This document shows positions 7,570-14,094 of a stretch of 43,866 bases of DNA, in pieces (positions within the stretch are counted from its first letter, which is position 1; every line of letters begins with the position of its first letter). This DNA is from a virus. Position numbers and translations under genes: made by a program. Location of the stretch: positions 1-43,866 of the IMG/VR virus record IMGVR_UViG_3300005529_000062. One strand, given 5' to 3'. The notes under the pieces are model-generated. The model was not told where the DNA came from, ran no database searches, and saw only the letters and a program-made list of their open reading frames with translations.

Positions 7570-8309
7570 AGAAGCTGATCTCAATTTGTGTGTTTGTCGG
7601 CTGTTTGTGCGCCGTAGCTGCCTTTGCCAGCACTCCGACCGTCATACAGAAAGCAGCCAAGAATTGCACCGCAACGACCACATGCGCCACGGCGTCGCTC
7701 ACGACCACGACCGGACACGCAAATCTCGTCGGTTGCGGTTCGAGTTCTACTACATCTACCCTTTCGGCAAGCGATGGTGGCACGAACAGCTATGTTGCGG
7801 TAGGAACGGCAAACACCACGCAAACCAGTGAAGGTTCGATGCGCTGGTTTGTGGCCAAGAACATCACCGGAGTCGCGCACACCGTAAGCTGCACCTCAAC
7901 CAATTCCGGTACCGTAGAAATATTTTTTTATGAAACCAGCGGAGCAGATACCGTAACGCCTGTCGATGTGCCGTCGACCACCAGCGGGGCCCCTGGCACA
8001 AGCGCAACTCCGTCGTTCACGCTGCCAGCTACTACCTTCGCGCATGATCTTTTGTTGTTCGCCTCGACCTGCGGCGCTAGTTGCTCAGCGGACGTCGCTG
8101 CCGATGCGGGCAACTCGCAGTCCGATGGTGCGGGCGACGAATCAGAAACTTACTCGAAAAGCGCGACGGGAACTTACACCGGACAGTTCAGTCAAACTTC
8201 GAGCACCTATATCGTTGTCGGCGTCGCCATCACAGATCGAGTCGCGGGCGGCGGTTCGGCGTCAGCGGCAAGCAAAAGCAATCGGTATTCACGGCTGGGA
8301 GTCAGATGA
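7566..8309 (+). CDS. Secreted beta-sandwich protein, related to tail adhesin modules
   Basis: 247 residues, starting at a GTG that overlaps the previous stop (GTGA). The signal peptide is MKKLISICVFVGCLCAVAAFA-S. The remaining sequence is Ser/Thr/Gly-rich beta structure with the order seen in the repeats of the 22688-24019 protein and in the inserted domain of the tail hub: a hydrophobic N-terminal strand, S-A-S-D-G-G-T-N-S-Y, an aromatic strand (MRWFVAKN), and a strand with F-Y-E-T-S-G. About six cysteines remain after cleavage. It ends YSRLGVR; the next protein also ends LRVR. The function is unknown; it is probably an exported adhesion or display module. Confidence 0.6.
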   Translation: MKKLISICVFVGCLCAVAAFASTPTVIQKAAKNCTATTTCATASLTTTTGHANLVGCGSSSTTSTLSASDGGTNSYVAVGTANTTQTSEGSMRWFVAKNITGVAHTVSCTSTNSGTVEIFFYETSGADTVTPVDVPSTTSGAPGTSATPSFTLPATTFAHDLLLFASTCGASCSADVAADAGNSQSDGAGDESETYSKSATGTYTGQFSQTSSTYIVVGVAITDRVAGGGSASAASKSNRYSRLGVR

Positions 8310-9250
8310 AATTACTCTGGATTTTCCTTATCTCAGCGTGCGCCTTCGCGCAGACCAACACTTGTGCTTCCGGCACGGACTCGACCGCGCAATGCCAGCC
8401 CGTAATCTTTCATCCCTGGAACCACGGTGGCTGGGCAGCCGTGCATCACGTCGGCGATCTGACCAACAGCGAAGTCTCCTGCTACAGCCCTGACATGGTC
8501 GCAATGGGCAACGGAGCTGTGAACGTGATGGCTACCTCGCAATCTGCAACCTGCAACGATGCCTTCGAAGGCTCGCACACCTTCTCGGTAAAAGCTGGGT
8601 TCCTCATCTGGTACAGCTACAGCATCCAGCTCGGCACCATTGAAGTTCGCACTCGCTTCGGAAACGTGCAGCCGAGAGACGCTGGAATCTGGGCGCAAGG
8701 CACCGACTGCCAAGGCGTCGATCTCGTGAACGCAGCGAACATCTCGCCGTGCAACTGGCCAAACGCTGGCAGCGAAGAACTCGATATCGCCGAAGCCCAC
8801 TGGCCGACAGAAGTATTTCCTGACCTGCTTCAAGACTTGACCAACTCAGGCGGGGCGCACGTTTGCACCGTGGACGCGCCTACCGACCCGACGCTCAACT
8901 TCCACACTTACAAAGTCGTGATGGGCGCTTCGAGCACCACCTGGTTCATTGATGGGACTCAGACCTGCACCCAGGCGGTTGGCACATCGAAAGGCGTCTA
9001 CCTGAAATTATCCGTGCAGGTCGAATCGGGAACGCTCTCCGGAACTCCCGGTGCCGATGTCACGCAGTATGTGAAGGTCACCGATCCAAACGGCAATGTC
9101 GTCTTCTTCGACGATTTCGTCAACCCAGTCGCCGCCTCAGCCGTGAAGCCGATGGCAAGGCTCGCGCGCCTGGCTGGCGGCTCGACATCTCCAACGACAG
9201 GCATTTTCACGCTTGGCATAGCCAAAAATGAAGGTTTGAGAGTCAGATGA
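8306..9250 (+). CDS. Secreted GH16-family glycoside hydrolase
   Basis: 314 residues from the ATG at 8306, which overlaps the previous stop and starts a signal peptide (MKLLWIFLISACAFA-Q). The ISAC stretch could alternatively act as a lipobox with C12. The catalytic signature of GH16, E-x-D-x-x-E, is present as E158-L-D160-I-A-E163, preceded by W-P-N-A-G-S-E. Upstream is the family's conserved strand GTIEVRTRFGNVQPRDAGIWA (109-130 region), and downstream the FHTYKVVMGASSTTWFIDGT strand. GH16 enzymes cleave beta-1,3/1,4-glucans, agarose, carrageenan or related polymers; substrate cannot be told from sequence. Many cysteines suggest disulfides. It is placed inside the phage structural module and coupled to other exported proteins. 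Confidence 0.8.
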   Translation: MKLLWIFLISACAFAQTNTCASGTDSTAQCQPVIFHPWNHGGWAAVHHVGDLTNSEVSCYSPDMVAMGNGAVNVMATSQSATCNDAFEGSHTFSVKAGFLIWYSYSIQLGTIEVRTRFGNVQPRDAGIWAQGTDCQGVDLVNAANISPCNWPNAGSEELDIAEAHWPTEVFPDLLQDLTNSGGAHVCTVDAPTDPTLNFHTYKVVMGASSTTWFIDGTQTCTQAVGTSKGVYLKLSVQVESGTLSGTPGADVTQYVKVTDPNGNVVFFDDFVNPVAASAVKPMARLARLAGGSTSPTTGIFTLGIAKNEGLRVR

Positions 9251-9792
9251 AAAAGTTCGGATTTGCAATCGCGTTGCTTCTTTCGATCGGCGCATGGTGC
9301 GCAACCATCAAGCCCAGCTACCGCGCGACCAATACGTCGATGACGGTCACCTCGCTGAATTCTCTGGCGAACTCGACGAGCGCATCCACTGGAATCTGGG
9401 GATCGGCGGCGGTCGACAATACGACGAACCTCGATGTCGACGAGCTGGTCACGGTTCAGCTCACCAGCGGCGCCTCGGGAGTGAGCGCAAGCGGCAACGC
9501 CTTGATCTATGTCTATGGATGCATCGCTGGAACCACGACTTGCACCGATGGCATGAGCGGTTCGCAGGGAACGCAGACAATCACCAACCCAACAAATTTG
9601 ATACTGGCCTACACCTGCAACATTGTCGCCAACGCCACGGTCTACACTTGCGGACCTTTCTCTGTCGCCAATGCTTTCGGCGGAGTCGTCCCTGGCAAAT
9701 GGGGCGTTGTGGTTCGCAATCAGAGCGGCGCTGCTTTAGCAGCCAGTGGCAATTCCGTGCTCTACGATTCGCTGCAGATGATCTCGCAATAG
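9247..9792 (+). CDS. Secreted small beta-rich protein
   Basis: 181 residues, starting by an ATGA overlap and preceded by a GAGTCAG stretch identical to that before the GH16 gene. The signal peptide is MKKFGFAIALLLSIGAWCA-T. The mature part is Ser/Thr/Ala-rich with strands ending in a W-G-V-V-V-R-N-Q-S-G segment, and has four cysteines, including a pair in GCIAGTTTCTDG. No enzymatic motif is visible. It is the last of the six signal-peptide genes; the next gene starts four bases on and lacks a signal. Confidence 0.6.
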   Translation: MKKFGFAIALLLSIGAWCATIKPSYRATNTSMTVTSLNSLANSTSASTGIWGSAAVDNTTNLDVDELVTVQLTSGASGVSASGNALIYVYGCIAGTTTCTDGMSGSQGTQTITNPTNLILAYTCNIVANATVYTCGPFSVANAFGGVVPGKWGVVVRNQSGAALAASGNSVLYDSLQMISQ

Positions 9793-9795
9793 TCC

Positions 9796-10539
9796 ATGCC
9801 CAACTTCCACCTAGTAGCCGCTGACGGAACCAACGCGAACTCCATTCAGGCCGCTCCAGGTTCTGTCTCGCAGTACCGCATCACCAATAATGCCGGGTAC
9901 AAAATCTTCGTCAAATTCCACGACACAGCATCCGTCCCAACTCCAGGTGTTGGGGTCATCTTCACGATTGGAGTAGAAGCCAGCCTCAACGATTTCGATG
10001 ACATTGATCTCGATTTCACGCATGGCATCGGGCTCACCATTACCAAAGGCATTGCGGACGATGACACCACGCCAATCGTAGCGGGCGACTGCGTCGTAGA
10101 CATCACCTACGCGCCAGCCTCGGCAGGATCGGGCAGTTCGGGTTCCGGAAGCGGTTCCGCAAGCCTCGGCGTGAATGCCTTGCGCATTCTCTTGAACGAT
10201 CAAAGCGCGGTCGAATTCACCGACAGCGAACTGCAGACCTTTTTGGACATCGCGCAATTCAGTGGCACACTCGATGACAGCGCCTTATTTCTCGCAGCAT
10301 CGCTTGGCACGAATTCGCTGGTCGTAAAATACGGGTCGATTCCCGTACAGGAAGTATCGATCGGCGGCTTCCAGACGAGCGCCGGACGGACGCAGGTCCG
10401 ATACCTCGAATCCCAGGCTGACCGCTTCTACCAGCTCTATATCGACGCTCCCGCCTTCGCCATCGCAGAAGACAATCTCTCCGCCTTTAACGAGTTGGCC
10501 ATTCTGCGTAACTGGATTCTGCGGACGCAGTTGCCATGA
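9796..10539 (+). CDS. Decoration-like domain fused to head-tail adaptor
   Basis: 247 residues without a signal peptide. Residues 3-106 match the C-terminal domain of the secreted protein at 5199-5939 (HLVAADGTNAN, ITNNAGYKIFVKFH, HGIGLTITKGIADDDTT). Residues 108-123 are a Gly/Ser linker (AGSGSSGSGSGSAS). Residues 126-247 resemble a gp6-type head-tail connector: ALRILLNDQSAVEFTDSELQ, then an Ala-rich helix and a C-terminal helix with W-I-L-R. Such adaptors bind below the portal. The combination suggests a surface or collar domain tethered to the neck. The domain homology is clear by eye; the adaptor assignment is moderately sure. Confidence 0.6.
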   Translation: MPNFHLVAADGTNANSIQAAPGSVSQYRITNNAGYKIFVKFHDTASVPTPGVGVIFTIGVEASLNDFDDIDLDFTHGIGLTITKGIADDDTTPIVAGDCVVDITYAPASAGSGSSGSGSGSASLGVNALRILLNDQSAVEFTDSELQTFLDIAQFSGTLDDSALFLAASLGTNSLVVKYGSIPVQEVSIGGFQTSAGRTQVRYLESQADRFYQLYIDAPAFAIAEDNLSAFNELAILRNWILRTQLP

Positions 10540-10718
10540 GTAACGGCGTAAAGAGTAAGCCGAACGGCAAGGCAATGCAGCAGTTGGCGCTGGTGCTTTC
10601 GGACTCGCAACTGGATGCTCTGATGAACGGCGAGCGCGTCACCGTTCGGCTGGGCGAGATCGAATTGACGATCCGCGTGGATTACACCGCACCCGCTTAT
10701 TCGCTGGGAGAAGCATAA
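10536..10718 (+). CDS. Small hypothetical protein in neck operon
   Basis: 60 residues, starting by an ATGA overlap. A basic N-terminus is followed by LALVLSDSQLDALMNGERVTVRLGEIELTIRV, a helix then two amphipathic strands. No family is recognised. Coupling to the adaptor gene and close spacing (3 bases) to the next gene argue that it is real. Confidence 0.5.
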   Translation: MSNGVKSKPNGKAMQQLALVLSDSQLDALMNGERVTVRLGEIELTIRVDYTAPAYSLGEA

Positions 10719-10721
10719 GGA

Positions 10722-11225
10722 ATGCCAGCGAACGCGCTCACCTTCCCGCCTGACATCACGTGGGCCGATTCCGTGTTCGACGGAATGATGACCTCGGGAG
10801 CGGCAGTCTATAAGCAGATCGACACCTTCGACGGCTTCAACAACATCGTCTCCGACTATGTGCAAATTCCGACGGTGACCATCGTAAACGGAGTCACCAA
10901 GACCGTCGATTTGGTTCCCTGCTTGGTCAGGAATCTAAAAGGCGAAGAGCTGAACACGCCACCCGCGCCGCAGTCGCAGACCTCGCACGGCATTCAGGAA
11001 TTCCTGATCTTCATGCGACTGATCCGGGTGGACAATCCACCAGTCGATTTGAACATCAAGCACTGGCTGCAGATTCTGAGCCGCAACCAGATCGCAAACG
11101 GAGAATCCCTGCTTGACCCGAACGACGCCAATGCCGGAGCAGTGCTCTACAACATCACCAGTATTTCGAATCCGGCGCTGCTTGACCATCATTTGGAAGT
11201 GTCGGCCACGGTGATCACGCCGTAA
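10722..11225 (+). CDS. Putative neck or head-closure protein
   Basis: 167 residues. No clear motif; a mix of strand and loop sequence (FIGMMTSG-like start, DLVPCLVRNLKGEELN, LIFMRLIRVDNPPVDL). It lies between the adaptor gene and the HK97 gp10-like gene, the position normally held by head-closure proteins in siphophages. The call rests on gene order, not on sequence. Confidence 0.4.
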   Translation: MPANALTFPPDITWADSVFDGMMTSGAAVYKQIDTFDGFNNIVSDYVQIPTVTIVNGVTKTVDLVPCLVRNLKGEELNTPPAPQSQTSHGIQEFLIFMRLIRVDNPPVDLNIKHWLQILSRNQIANGESLLDPNDANAGAVLYNITSISNPALLDHHLEVSATVITP

Positions 11226-11251
11226 TCACCCGCTAACAATCGCATAGTATT

Positions 11252-11659
11252 ATGGCCACCCAGAACGTCAGCTTTGTTTCCCGCATTCCCCAAGCGATCT
11301 CGATCGCCAAGGAAGCGATTCTCGCGGCCGTCACCGAAGTCTTCGAACTGGACATCAAGCCCGCCGCAGTCGATAAATCTCCGGTGACCGAAGAAGGCGC
11401 GCTGATTAACGAAGCGATGGGCAAAAAGCCGCCGCATATTCTCGGAACTGGCACCAATCGGCGCTCCATCGACGTGTCAGTGACCGAAACCGACAAAGGG
11501 CCGCAGGCGCAACTTTTCACGCAATCCGGCTACGGCGGCTATCTGGAAACCGGAACTTCGAAGATGCGGGCCCAGCCCTATCTCTACCCCGCATTCATCG
11601 AGAACATCGACAAAGTTCCCGAGAACATCAAGACCAAGATCGAAGGGCAAGCGAAGTGA
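11252..11659 (+). CDS. HK97 gp10-like neck/tail protein
   Basis: 135 residues. The C-terminal segment YGGYLETGTSKMRAQPYL (94-111) followed by P-A-F is the hallmark of the HK97 gp10 family, which joins the head to the tail or helps complete the tail end. The N-terminal half is helical with charged residues. The gene is followed by a GTGA overlap with the tail-terminator candidate, the usual pairing. Confidence 0.75.
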   Translation: MATQNVSFVSRIPQAISIAKEAILAAVTEVFELDIKPAAVDKSPVTEEGALINEAMGKKPPHILGTGTNRRSIDVSVTETDKGPQAQLFTQSGYGGYLETGTSKMRAQPYLYPAFIENIDKVPENIKTKIEGQAK

Positions 11660-12153
11660 TCTCCCCGAATTTTCTGGTCAAGACCTGGCTTCTGAGCGAG
11701 ACGGTGAACGGAGTGGATATTTCAAATCCCTTGCTTCCTGTATTGGCGGACCTGTTCGTCGCCGGTGGAGCTTTCCCGAACAATGATCCCAATCGCATCT
11801 ACGTCGGCCATCTGCCGCAGGGCTTCGATCCGCTTTATGGGCCGGGAGTGGTGATTCGCGTAGGAGCTGGAACGACGGCGGGAACGGGCGGCGGCTCGGC
11901 GCATCCCGAAATCCCGATCACCATGCCGCGAATGCAGATCACAACCTTTGCCGGTATCCAGCAATACCAGATCGCGGGGCAAGTCTACGGAGCGATCCAT
12001 GACTGGATTCATCGCCGCAACAACGTTGACCTCGGCGATGCTGGATTTGTATTGAGCTGTTTAGAACAGGTCGAAGGGCAAGATGTCGATGATCCGCACC
12101 TCTTCTACGCCACCAACATCAGCTTTTGGAAGCTGATGCTCCGCGAAGACTAG
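11656..12153 (+). CDS. Putative tail terminator (tail completion) protein
   Basis: 165 residues, starting at a GTG overlapping the previous stop. It has a helix-strand pattern with PRMQITTFAG and GQVYGAIHDWIHRRNN, resembling the layout of DUF3168-type tail completion proteins, which cap the tail tube where it meets the head. An unusual Gly/Thr-rich loop (AGTTAGTGGGSA) is inserted. It sits directly before the tube gene, the expected place. Confidence 0.5.
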   Translation: MISPNFLVKTWLLSETVNGVDISNPLLPVLADLFVAGGAFPNNDPNRIYVGHLPQGFDPLYGPGVVIRVGAGTTAGTGGGSAHPEIPITMPRMQITTFAGIQQYQIAGQVYGAIHDWIHRRNNVDLGDAGFVLSCLEQVEGQDVDDPHLFYATNISFWKLMLRED

Positions 12154-12225
12154 CAGCCGCCGCGCGTTTCGCAGAAACAATTTCTCGCCAATTCTGATTC
12201 AAGTTCACTCACAGGAGAAAACATC

Positions 12226-12783
12226 ATGGGAACCGTTGCAAATATCACCACTGGCCCGAGCAATCTGTTTATCGCGCCCTCGGGCACGGCCTTGCCGACA
12301 CTCACCGGCAGCGCCACCGATTTCGTTAACTTCACCCCGTCCGGTTTCACCCAGGACGGAGTGGAATGGGATTATACCCCGACCTGGAAAGACATCATGG
12401 TCGACGAGCTGTTGGGACCGGCCAAGAAGAAGCTCACCGGGCACAAACTGCTGGTCAGCGCCAAGCTTGCCGAAACCACGCTGCAAAACCTGAATCTCGC
12501 GATTGCAGCTTCGACGCTGGTCAGTTCGACCGTGCTGACTATTGGCTCGCTCGAAGAGGCGCCGGAGTTCATTCTCGGCTGGATGGGGCCATCCCCGAAT
12601 GGCGGAACCCGTCAAGCACTGGTCGATCGCGTGGTCTCAATCGCCGCCACCAAGGCGCACTATCAGCGCAAGGACATGGCGGTATATCAGGTGCAGTTCG
12701 AAGCCCTGGCCGATGCCACTCAGGTTACCGCTGCCGACCTTGCCACCTACAAGGACTTTGCGACTCCGTTCGTGCTGAGCTAA
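12226..12783 (+). CDS. Major tail tube protein
   Basis: 185 residues with a good Shine-Dalgarno (CAGGAGA) before the ATG. The sequence has the tube-protein pattern of an N-terminal strand with FTPSGFTQDGVEWDYTP, a TWKDIMVDELLGPAKKKLTG loop, and a C-terminal strand VYQVQFEALAD. No cysteines. Its position between tail terminator and chaperone genes, and its length, fit the subunit that stacks as hexamers along the tape measure. Confidence 0.7.
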   Translation: MGTVANITTGPSNLFIAPSGTALPTLTGSATDFVNFTPSGFTQDGVEWDYTPTWKDIMVDELLGPAKKKLTGHKLLVSAKLAETTLQNLNLAIAASTLVSSTVLTIGSLEEAPEFILGWMGPSPNGGTRQALVDRVVSIAATKAHYQRKDMAVYQVQFEALADATQVTAADLATYKDFATPFVLS

Positions 12784-12855
12784 GCGAGATCAAGCTTCCG
12801 AGTCGTTCCGAACCCTTTCCGATTTCCCCAACCAACTTTCTAAGGAGCTTTCACA

Positions 12856-13305
12856 ATGCCGAAACACACATGGTCGTTCAGCGTCAAAAGCGACGCCGGT
12901 TCTGGTCCCGTCGATACGCTTATCGTCAGCGCTCCCACCGAAGTCAACGTGGGCAACTCTGGCGTGTCTACTTGCCAGGTCGGAGTGCAAGACGTGGTCG
13001 AGGTCGACATTGCCGTTACCATTGCCAACGTCCAATCCTTCTTCATGGAGTCGGACACCGACGTGCGCGTCCGCACAAATAGCGAGACCGTGCCCGCCCA
13101 GGAATTCAACCTGCTGGCGAAAAAAGCGCTCGGCTGGAACAACGCCGACCTGCCGCATGGCTTCGCCAATCCCCTGACCACCAACATCACCAAGCTCTTC
13201 ATCTACAACTTGGGAACCGTGGGCGGGGTCACGCCGACGGGCGGATTGAAGATCGCCAACTTTCAGGCTGGCTTCCTGCTTAACCAAGACAGCGTATTCA
13301 GCTAA
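12856..13305 (+). CDS. Tail-associated protein, unknown
   Basis: 149 residues with TAAGGAG before the ATG. A beta-rich protein (W-S-F-S-V-K-S, V-D-T-L-I-V-S-A-P, DIAVTIANVQSFFMES). No motif is recognised. Strong ribosome binding site, position after the tube gene and a terminator-like hairpin downstream suggest an abundant virion component, such as a second tube or tail decoration protein; this is inference. Confidence 0.45.
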   Translation: MPKHTWSFSVKSDAGSGPVDTLIVSAPTEVNVGNSGVSTCQVGVQDVVEVDIAVTIANVQSFFMESDTDVRVRTNSETVPAQEFNLLAKKALGWNNADLPHGFANPLTTNITKLFIYNLGTVGGVTPTGGLKIANFQAGFLLNQDSVFS

Positions 13306-13330
13306 ACCCTGACGCTTTCTCCCTTACCTG

Positions 13331-13386
13331 GCGGCTGGGCCGAAGCTTTGTCGATAAGCAGAGCCTTGCGCTCAGCCGCATTTTTG
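13331..13386 (+). terminator. Terminator-like hairpin before tail chaperone gene
   Basis: GCGGCTGGGC (13331-13340) pairs with GCTCAGCCGC (13370-13379) over 10 bp with one G-T wobble, followed by ATTTTTGC. The 29-base loop is long. It probably attenuates transcription from the tube genes into the chaperone and tape measure genes. Confidence 0.5.
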
Positions 13387-13401
13387 CTTCTGGAGTTCTA
13401 G

Positions 13402-13863
13402 ATGACCGCAATGGATCCCAATGCGCTCCCCAAGCGCTCCGAGTCGGATGTCATCCTCAAAGAATTGAAGCTCAAGTTCGGCGAGCAGGAATACACGGTA
13501 CCCGTATTGCGAATGCGGGCAGCCGCAAAGTGGCGGGAGGAGTATTTTGCCCGCACCAAAGAAGTAGCGGATGACATGAAAGCAGAAGAGACGGAGAACA
13601 TCTCAAAAGCAGTCAGTCGCGGATTGATGGCTGCCCTCTTGAAATTCCCCGACAAGGTGCCAGAGCTGGTGTTCTCCTATTCGCCACTACTCGCCGACAA
13701 GAAAGAAGAGATTCTTGAAGCCGCTTACGATCAGGATTTCCAGCGCGCATTCCAGCAGATTTGGCAGGTAGCTTTTGCGCCTTTTTTAGCCTCGCTGGGG
13801 ATGGTGCTGGAGATGCAGAGGTCACAGGATTCAGCGTCTCGCTCATCGGCAAGTTTGAACTAG
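13402..13863 (+). CDS. Tail assembly chaperone, short form (gpG-like)
   Basis: 153 residues. Helical and charged: the N-terminal part (DVILKELKLKFGEQEYTVPV) is followed by a helix with WREEYFARTKEVADDMK and KFPDKVPELVFSY. This is the usual look of the protein made from the zero frame of the tail chaperone pair, located between tube and tape measure genes. It overlaps the -1 frame ORF and carries a T_TTT_TTA site at 13782-13788. The zero frame continues 24 residues past the slip site. Confidence 0.75.
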   Translation: MTAMDPNALPKRSESDVILKELKLKFGEQEYTVPVLRMRAAAKWREEYFARTKEVADDMKAEETENISKAVSRGLMAALLKFPDKVPELVFSYSPLLADKKEEILEAAYDQDFQRAFQQIWQVAFAPFLASLGMVLEMQRSQDSASRSSASLN

Positions 13864-14090
13864 TGCTTGTCGAGTGGCACCTCACCCCAGAGTATTTGCT
13901 CGAAAACTGGACGGACGAGCAGTTCGAAGCCTTCTGGCAGGCGCGCAATCAACGGATCGTATCCATTGACCGTGCCATCGCGAAAGCCAGCAAGCCAAAT
14001 GATGCAGGTTCTTCGTCGGAAGTCACTCGCAGAGTGTCCGACCAGGAACTCTTTCAACTGATGGGTATGAAGCCGCAAGGAAGCGCATAA
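13402..14090 (+). CDS. Tail assembly chaperone, -1 frameshift product (gpGT-like)
   Basis: If ribosomes slip back one base at 13782-13788, the first 129 residues of the short form are joined to 100 residues encoded in the -1 frame (13788-14087). The extension includes a segment rich in acid and aromatic residues (WHLTPEYLLENWTDEQFEAF) typical of the T domain that binds the tape measure. The extension frame has no convincing start codon of its own near the overlap, supporting frameshifting. This is the standard arrangement in siphophages. The coordinates span both frames; the reading frame changes at 13788. Confidence 0.7.
13782..13788 (+). promoter_or_regulatory. Slippery heptamer T_TTT_TTA for -1 frameshift
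   Basis: The zero-frame codons are CCT TTT TTA, giving the canonical X_XXY_YYZ heptamer TTTTTTA. After slippage the next codon is AGC at 13788, in the frame of the downstream extension. A short CCTC/GAGG pairing may form downstream, but no strong stimulator was established. Confidence 0.7.
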
Positions 14091-14094
14091 CACA

